From: Gammaproteobacteria bacterium
GTDB taxonomy: Bacteria; Pseudomonadota; Gammaproteobacteria; PS1; Pseudothioglobaceae
Direction of reading: 5' to 3'
Length of the DNA: 9,217 bases
NCBI GenBank assembly: GCA_024280535.1
Contig: JAJRPY010000157.1
Span: 1-9,217 of the forward strand
Positions 5,609 to 9,217 of this stretch are shown here, piece by piece. Position 1 is the first letter of the stretch. Each line of letters begins with the position of its first letter. A program made the translations under genes and the position numbers. The notes beneath the pieces were generated by a model. It saw nothing but the letters and a program-made list of their open reading frames with translations. It ran no database searches and was not told the origin of the DNA.

Positions 5609-6760
5609 TTAAGAATTACCCAAGGCGTGTTTTTGTAAGAATGATTTAAGCGCTGGTGTTTCGTTAATCATATTCATACCAAAACCCCGCAACCATCTAA
5701 GTGGTTCATTGTTTTCTTTATAAATCCAATTGAGTCCAGTCATGGTTTTTGCCATTAGTTCGTTGTTAAATCGTCTGGCTCTGGCGTATTGTCTTAAGAC
5801 TGAATAATCGCCTAATAGCTTTGATGAGGTATGTAATTGCTGTGATAATTCGGCAACATCGGCAAAGCCAAGATTAACGCCTTGACCCGCCAGTGGGTGG
5901 ATGTTATGCGCTGCGTCGCCGATTAATGCTAAGTTTTCTTTGACATAAGTTTTGGCACTGCGTTCAATTAATGGGAAGGCTTGGATGCTGCTCAGTACCT
6001 CAAATTCACCAAATCGATACTCAACGCCAGCTGACAAACGCTGGGCAAACTCTTCTTTGGATAATTGTGTCAATTCATCGGCTAGTGGATTTTGTGCTGA
6101 CCAGACAATTGACGCTTGCTGCTCGCTCAATGGCAATAAGGCAATAATGCTGTCTGATAAAAAACGCTGCCAAGTGGCGTCTTTAAAGCCCTGTGTGGAT
6201 TTGATATTGCAAACAATGGCTTGTTGCTGATAATCATGCTCGCTAAATTCAATGGCTGATAATGCTCTAATACGCGATTTTGCGCCATCTGCGGCAATTA
6301 ACAACGTGCATTCTATTTGCTCATTATTGTCTAGTGTGATTTGATAGCCTTGGTCAATTTTTTTAATATTGTCAAGTTTGGCGTTGATGAAATCAACCTG
6401 CGTTTGCTTGAGGGCAGTGAATAAGGCGGACTGAATGGCGTCATTTTCAATAATATGGCCCAGCTGATTTAAGTTGTCGTCCTTGGCATGAAATGCCAGC
6501 GTGCCGTGTGAATTTTGATCCCAAACGTGGGTGCTGGTAAAGGCGTGCTTGCGCTGAATTAACGTCCAAGCGCCTATGTCTTTGAGCAATTGTTCGGATT
6601 TTGGGGTAATGGCACTGACGCGTGTGTGAAATTCATCTAGCAATACTGGGTTGGGGTCGTTTGGCTCAATAATTGCGATACGGTACTGTGTATTGGCCAT
6701 GCTCAATGCAAACGCCTGACCCACCATGCCGCCGCCATTAATGACTATGTCATATATCAT
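5609..6760 (-). CDS. UbiH/UbiF/UbiI (VisC)/COQ6-family FAD-dependent hydroxylase
   Basis: A 383-residue flavoprotein monooxygenase of the ubiquinone-ring hydroxylase family. The N-terminal Rossmann motif is GGGMVG (9-14), R47 in TRVSAI is the usual flavin-contact region, ADG is at 157-159, and the second FAD motif GDAAHNIHPLAGQGVNLGFA spans 281-300. These enzymes add hydroxyl groups to the ring of the quinone precursor at the inner face of the membrane, using NAD(P)H and oxygen. Which position (C5, C1 or C6) cannot be told from motifs, so no symbol is given. The start ATG overlaps the pmbA stop as ATGA, indicating coupled translation and a shared operon. Length and all motifs are normal. It is the last gene of the housekeeping operon before the restriction island. 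Confidence 0.93.
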   Translation of the reverse strand: MIYDIVINGGGMVGQAFALSMANTQYRIAIIEPNDPNPVLLDEFHTRVSAITPKSEQLLKDIGAWTLIQRKHAFTSTHVWDQNSHGTLAFHAKDDNLNQLGHIIENDAIQSALFTALKQTQVDFINAKLDNIKKIDQGYQITLDNNEQIECTLLIAADGAKSRIRALSAIEFSEHDYQQQAIVCNIKSTQGFKDATWQRFLSDSIIALLPLSEQQASIVWSAQNPLADELTQLSKEEFAQRLSAGVEYRFGEFEVLSSIQAFPLIERSAKTYVKENLALIGDAAHNIHPLAGQGVNLGFADVAELSQQLHTSSKLLGDYSVLRQYARARRFNNELMAKTMTGLNWIYKENNEPLRWLRGFGMNMINETPALKSFLQKHALGNS

Positions 6761-8073
6761 GACTTCTCGCCAGCAATGGTCATTTGATTAATCATCACCG
6801 CACCGACTTTGATGTTATGACGATAATCCACATCCGTGCCAATATGCTCAATGCCCAGTAGCATATCCTTTAAATTACCCGCAATGGTGATGCCGGACAC
6901 TGGGTATTGAATTTCGCCATTTTCCACCCAAAATCCAAGCGCTCCACGAGAATAATTGCCCGTTGTTGTGTTAATGCCCTGACCCATTAGCTCTGTCACC
7001 AAAACACCTTTATCCATGATTTTAATCATATCGCTCAACTCGCCTTTAAACTGATGCTCAATGATTAAATTATTCACGCCTCCTGCATTAGCAGTGGTTT
7101 TCAAGTCCAATTGATTGGCTGAATACTGGCCTAAAACATAGCTTCTTACCCGACCAGATTCAACAAAATATTGCCTTCTTTTTAACACGCCATCCCTATC
7201 AAATGCTTTGGCGCCGATTGTTTTTAGGGCAAGGGGGTTTTCCAGTGCACTAATAGTGTCAGGTAATACGATTTGGTCAATGCTATTTAATAGAAAGGTT
7301 GATTTTTTATATTGCCTTGCCCCATCCAAAGCGTTGATTAATTGTGAAAATAGCCCGCCTGCTAAGCGTGGCAAGAAAATAACTGGGCATTGACGCGAAG
7401 ACAAGGAGCGAGCGCCCAATTTATCCGTGGCTAACTTGGCTGCTTTTTTGCCCACTAATGCTGCTGCGTCTAAATCTTGTGCATCTAGTGCTGTGGTATA
7501 TTCATAGCCTGTTTGCATGTCTTTGTTTTGCTTGGCAATCACACTGCAACTCAGCGAATGTTTGGCGCCTTTTTGTACGCTCATCATACCGTTTGAATTG
7601 GCATACAAGCCCTCACCTTGAAAACTAGACACTTCGGCGCCCTCAGAATTGGCAATTTGATTTTGCTCTAATGCGGCAGCCTCGCATTCGGTAGCCAACT
7701 CAATACTATGCTCAGGGTCAAGTGCCCAGGGATAATACCTGTCCAAATCTGGCACATCAAAAGCCATCAATTCTTTTGGCGCCAACCCATTAAATGGGTC
7801 GTCTTGTGTGTATTTGGCGATTAAACAAGCCGATTCGATGGTGTTCATAATGCCACTCTTGCTCAAATCCACACTTGAGGCATGCCCTTTTGAGTTGCCC
7901 ATATAAACATTAACATCAAAGCTTTTGTCTAGCTGATATTCCAGCGTTTCGACCTTGCCTAAGCGGACTGCTGTCGATACGCCAGAACTGGCACTGATGG
8001 AAATCTCATAATCAGTAATCTTATGTTTTTTTAATAAATCTATGGCTAATTGTGCGCTGTTTTCTAATGACAT
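6757..8073 (-). CDS. pmbA: TldE/PmbA, TldD-TldE protease complex subunit
   Basis: A 438-residue member of the PmbA/TldD family (the E. coli protein is about 450). It has no HExxxH zinc motif, which marks the TldE rather than the TldD half. In the known complex TldD carries the metal site and TldE shapes the substrate channel of the heterodimer, which degrades unfolded peptides and, in E. coli, matures microcin B17 and helps destroy the CcdA antitoxin. Family segments include the C-terminal GNLKDMLLGIEHIGTDVDYR and the closing MINQMTIAGE. tldD is not in the window, as is common because the two genes are usually unlinked. The ATG at 8073 lies 21 bp after the preceding stop with only a weak AAAG site. 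The TGA stop overlaps the next gene's ATG. Confidence 0.94.
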   Translation of the reverse strand: MSLENSAQLAIDLLKKHKITDYEISISASSGVSTAVRLGKVETLEYQLDKSFDVNVYMGNSKGHASSVDLSKSGIMNTIESACLIAKYTQDDPFNGLAPKELMAFDVPDLDRYYPWALDPEHSIELATECEAAALEQNQIANSEGAEVSSFQGEGLYANSNGMMSVQKGAKHSLSCSVIAKQNKDMQTGYEYTTALDAQDLDAAALVGKKAAKLATDKLGARSLSSRQCPVIFLPRLAGGLFSQLINALDGARQYKKSTFLLNSIDQIVLPDTISALENPLALKTIGAKAFDRDGVLKRRQYFVESGRVRSYVLGQYSANQLDLKTTANAGGVNNLIIEHQFKGELSDMIKIMDKGVLVTELMGQGINTTTGNYSRGALGFWVENGEIQYPVSGITIAGNLKDMLLGIEHIGTDVDYRHNIKVGAVMINQMTIAGEKS

Positions 8074-8094
8074 ATACTTTAAAAGGTTAGAGGA

Positions 8095-8859
8095 TCAAAA
8101 TTTGTTGGTAGTGGGTGTTTTTATCGGCATGCTACTAGGCGTTTGATGCATTTGCATATTAGCATGGCTAGCACCTTTAATCAACATATTAACTGGCATC
8201 CATAATGCCGCAACACCTAGTCCAATAATCATCAGCCCTGAGGCTTTTCTAATCATCGGTTTTTGTACAAACCGTGTTAATTGTGTTGACAAACTTGCCA
8301 TTAGCAATAAACTTGGCAATGTTCCCAACCCAAATGCCAGCATAATCATACCCCCTTGCGTTGCAGAGCCAGAGACAATTGAAAAACTCAGTGCACCATA
8401 AACCAAACCGCATGGGATGCCACCCCATAATAATCCTGTAAAAAAGGCACTTTTTAAATTTCTAATGGGTAAAAAGCGTTTTGTTAAAGGTTGTAATATT
8501 GCCCAAAACTTTGTGCCAATTTTTTCTAATCGTTGGATACCAGATGACCAGCCAGCAATATACAAACCTACCATCACCATTAAAATACCTGAAAATATTC
8601 TAAGACTTCTGTCAATCATGCCCATTTGTAATGATTGGGTTAATAATGCGCCGATTAGACCAAATACAGCCCCCATCAACACATAACTAAGCACTCTGCC
8701 TAAATTGTAGTTAAGGTGAAATAACGCCACTTTTTTAGGATTGGCTCTAACATCCACATCCAAGCCGGCAGTCAGCATGGCAACGATACCACCACACATT
8801 CCCAAACAATGCACACCCCCTAATAACCCCATTAAAAAAACGCTGATCAAAATATCCAT
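8095..8859 (-). CDS. DsbD_2 / TauE-SafE-type inner-membrane protein with HCLGMCGG motif
   Basis: A 254-residue membrane protein with about six hydrophobic segments (roughly 3-28, 50-76, 86-105, 138-160, 166-190 and 206-226). The first helix carries HCLGMCGG (17-24) and the fourth GGIPCGL with C150. Paired cysteines in this arrangement define the DsbD_2 group (often annotated 'sulfite exporter TauE/SafE family'), found near cbb3-oxidase assembly and copper-handling genes in other bacteria. No such partner is visible here. The tail after the last helix is rich in methionine and histidine (H232, M235, M237, H238, M244), a plausible soft-metal-binding segment. The start ATG at 8859 follows the CorC stop by 6 bp, with GAGGAGTAAGG as ribosome-binding region across that stop. 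Substrate is unknown. A transport or redox/metal role is inferred. Confidence 0.85.
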   Translation of the reverse strand: MDILISVFLMGLLGGVHCLGMCGGIVAMLTAGLDVDVRANPKKVALFHLNYNLGRVLSYVLMGAVFGLIGALLTQSLQMGMIDRSLRIFSGILMVMVGLYIAGWSSGIQRLEKIGTKFWAILQPLTKRFLPIRNLKSAFFTGLLWGGIPCGLVYGALSFSIVSGSATQGGMIMLAFGLGTLPSLLLMASLSTQLTRFVQKPMIRKASGLMIIGLGVAALWMPVNMLIKGASHANMQMHQTPSSMPIKTPTTNKF

Positions 8860-8865
8860 TAAACC

Positions 8866-9217
8866 TTACTCCTCACCATTGCGTACAACTTCGAGCAGAT
8901 GAATGCGGCGAGAATCTGTCTTTAATATTTTAAAATTAAATCCTTGCAAGGTAATCTCATCCATTTGTTCGGGCAATCGAGTAAAGCCACTAATCACAAA
9001 ACCAGACACCGTATCAATATTGTCCACTGCTAATACCACCTTAAAAAACTCATTAAATTCTTCAATTGGGGTACTGGCTTTGAGCAAATAACGCCCATCG
9101 CCAAAATCAATAATATTGTCCTCTTCTAAATCGTGCTCGTCTTCAATTTCGCCCACAATCTGCTCCAACACATCTTCTAACGTAACCAAGCCGGCAATTT
9201 CGCCGTATTCGTCCATC
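8866..9217 (-). CDS. CorC/HlyC-type CBS-domain protein (5' end beyond right edge)
   Basis: The last 116 residues of a longer protein. The first visible methionine (9216) is inside the gene, because MDEYGEIAGLVTLEDVLEQI is the end of the second CBS domain and normally follows a valine-rich strand. After the acidic linker EIEDEHDLEED comes the CorC_HlyC (transporter-associated) domain, about residues 38-113, including the YLLKASTPIEEFNEFF and TVSGFVISGFTRLPEQ segments. CorC-type proteins are linked to magnesium/cobalt efflux, and members may be soluble or carry an N-terminal DUF21 membrane domain. Which kind this is cannot be seen. The stop lies 6 bp before the DsbD_2-type gene, so the two are probably co-transcribed. 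Ending at NGEE with no extra domain is usual for the family. Confidence 0.9.
   Translation of the reverse strand, partial: MDEYGEIAGLVTLEDVLEQIVGEIEDEHDLEEDNIIDFGDGRYLLKASTPIEEFNEFFKVVLAVDNIDTVSGFVISGFTRLPEQMDEITLQGFNFKILKTDSRRIHLLEVVRNGEE

Noticed and set aside
5952..8686. Plus-strand frames at 5952-6230, 7208-7393 and 8417-8686
   Set aside because: Each lies wholly opposite the hydroxylase, pmbA or membrane-protein gene and has no domain signal.
1..9217. tRNA genes, CRISPR arrays, insertion sequences or integrase attachment sites
   Set aside because: No cloverleaf, regularly spaced repeats, transposase or integrase coding, or terminal inverted repeats were seen.

Overview
Every gene in this window is read from the minus strand, so transcription runs from high to low coordinates. 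The window splits into two parts. The right-hand part (about 5609-9217) is ordinary, more GC-balanced proteobacterial housekeeping sequence. The left-hand part (1 to about 5475) is clearly AT-richer and is a defence/mobile-type island. The low-GC coding, the UbiH/UbiI-type hydroxylase and the TldE/PmbA, DsbD_2-like and CorC-like genes suggest a low-GC gammaproteobacterium. A marine sulfur-oxidiser or symbiont of the Thioglobus/SUP05 kind would fit, but the window alone cannot fix the species.

Housekeeping block, in transcription order: a CorC/HlyC-type CBS protein cut by the right edge (8866-9217), a six-helix DsbD_2/TauE-SafE-type membrane protein with an HCLGMCGG motif (8095-8859), pmbA/tldE (6757-8073) and a UbiH/UbiF/UbiI-type FAD hydroxylase (5609-6760). 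Spacing is 6 bp, 21 bp and a 4-bp ATGA overlap, so this looks like one operon.

Defence block, in transcription order. A 134-bp gap with short dyads precedes a complete type II restriction-modification pair, REase 4707-5474 and beta-class adenine methyltransferase 3750-4703. Both closely resemble R.HpaI and M.HpaI (GTTAAC) as I remember them. Next comes a type I region: hsdM (2154-3662), overlapped by ATGA with a DUF1016/YhcG-type PD-(D/E)XK nuclease gene (1158-2157). That gene is broken by one extra T in a T8 tract. Directly after it lies a 179-bp decayed copy of the 3' end of an hsdM gene (973-1151). Then follow a HEPN toxin of the HI0074/HepT type (547-957, intact RX4HXY) and, with no intervening base, an open frame that runs off the left edge (1-546).

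The last frame is the main find. Its first ~100 residues are a complete MntA-type minimal nucleotidyltransferase, the usual antitoxin partner of HepT. It continues without a stop into the N-terminal target-recognition domain of HsdS, the DNA-specificity subunit of a type I restriction enzyme. The antitoxin of a HEPN/MNT toxin-antitoxin pair thus appears to be covalently joined to the specificity subunit. This suggests a guard arrangement in which toxin control depends on the restriction complex. The hsdM remnant just upstream of hepT indicates that the type I locus was rebuilt by recombination: an older hsdM-hepT-NTase/hsdS operon whose hsdM was replaced by the present hsdM plus nuclease cassette. 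hsdR is not in the window and may lie beyond the left edge.
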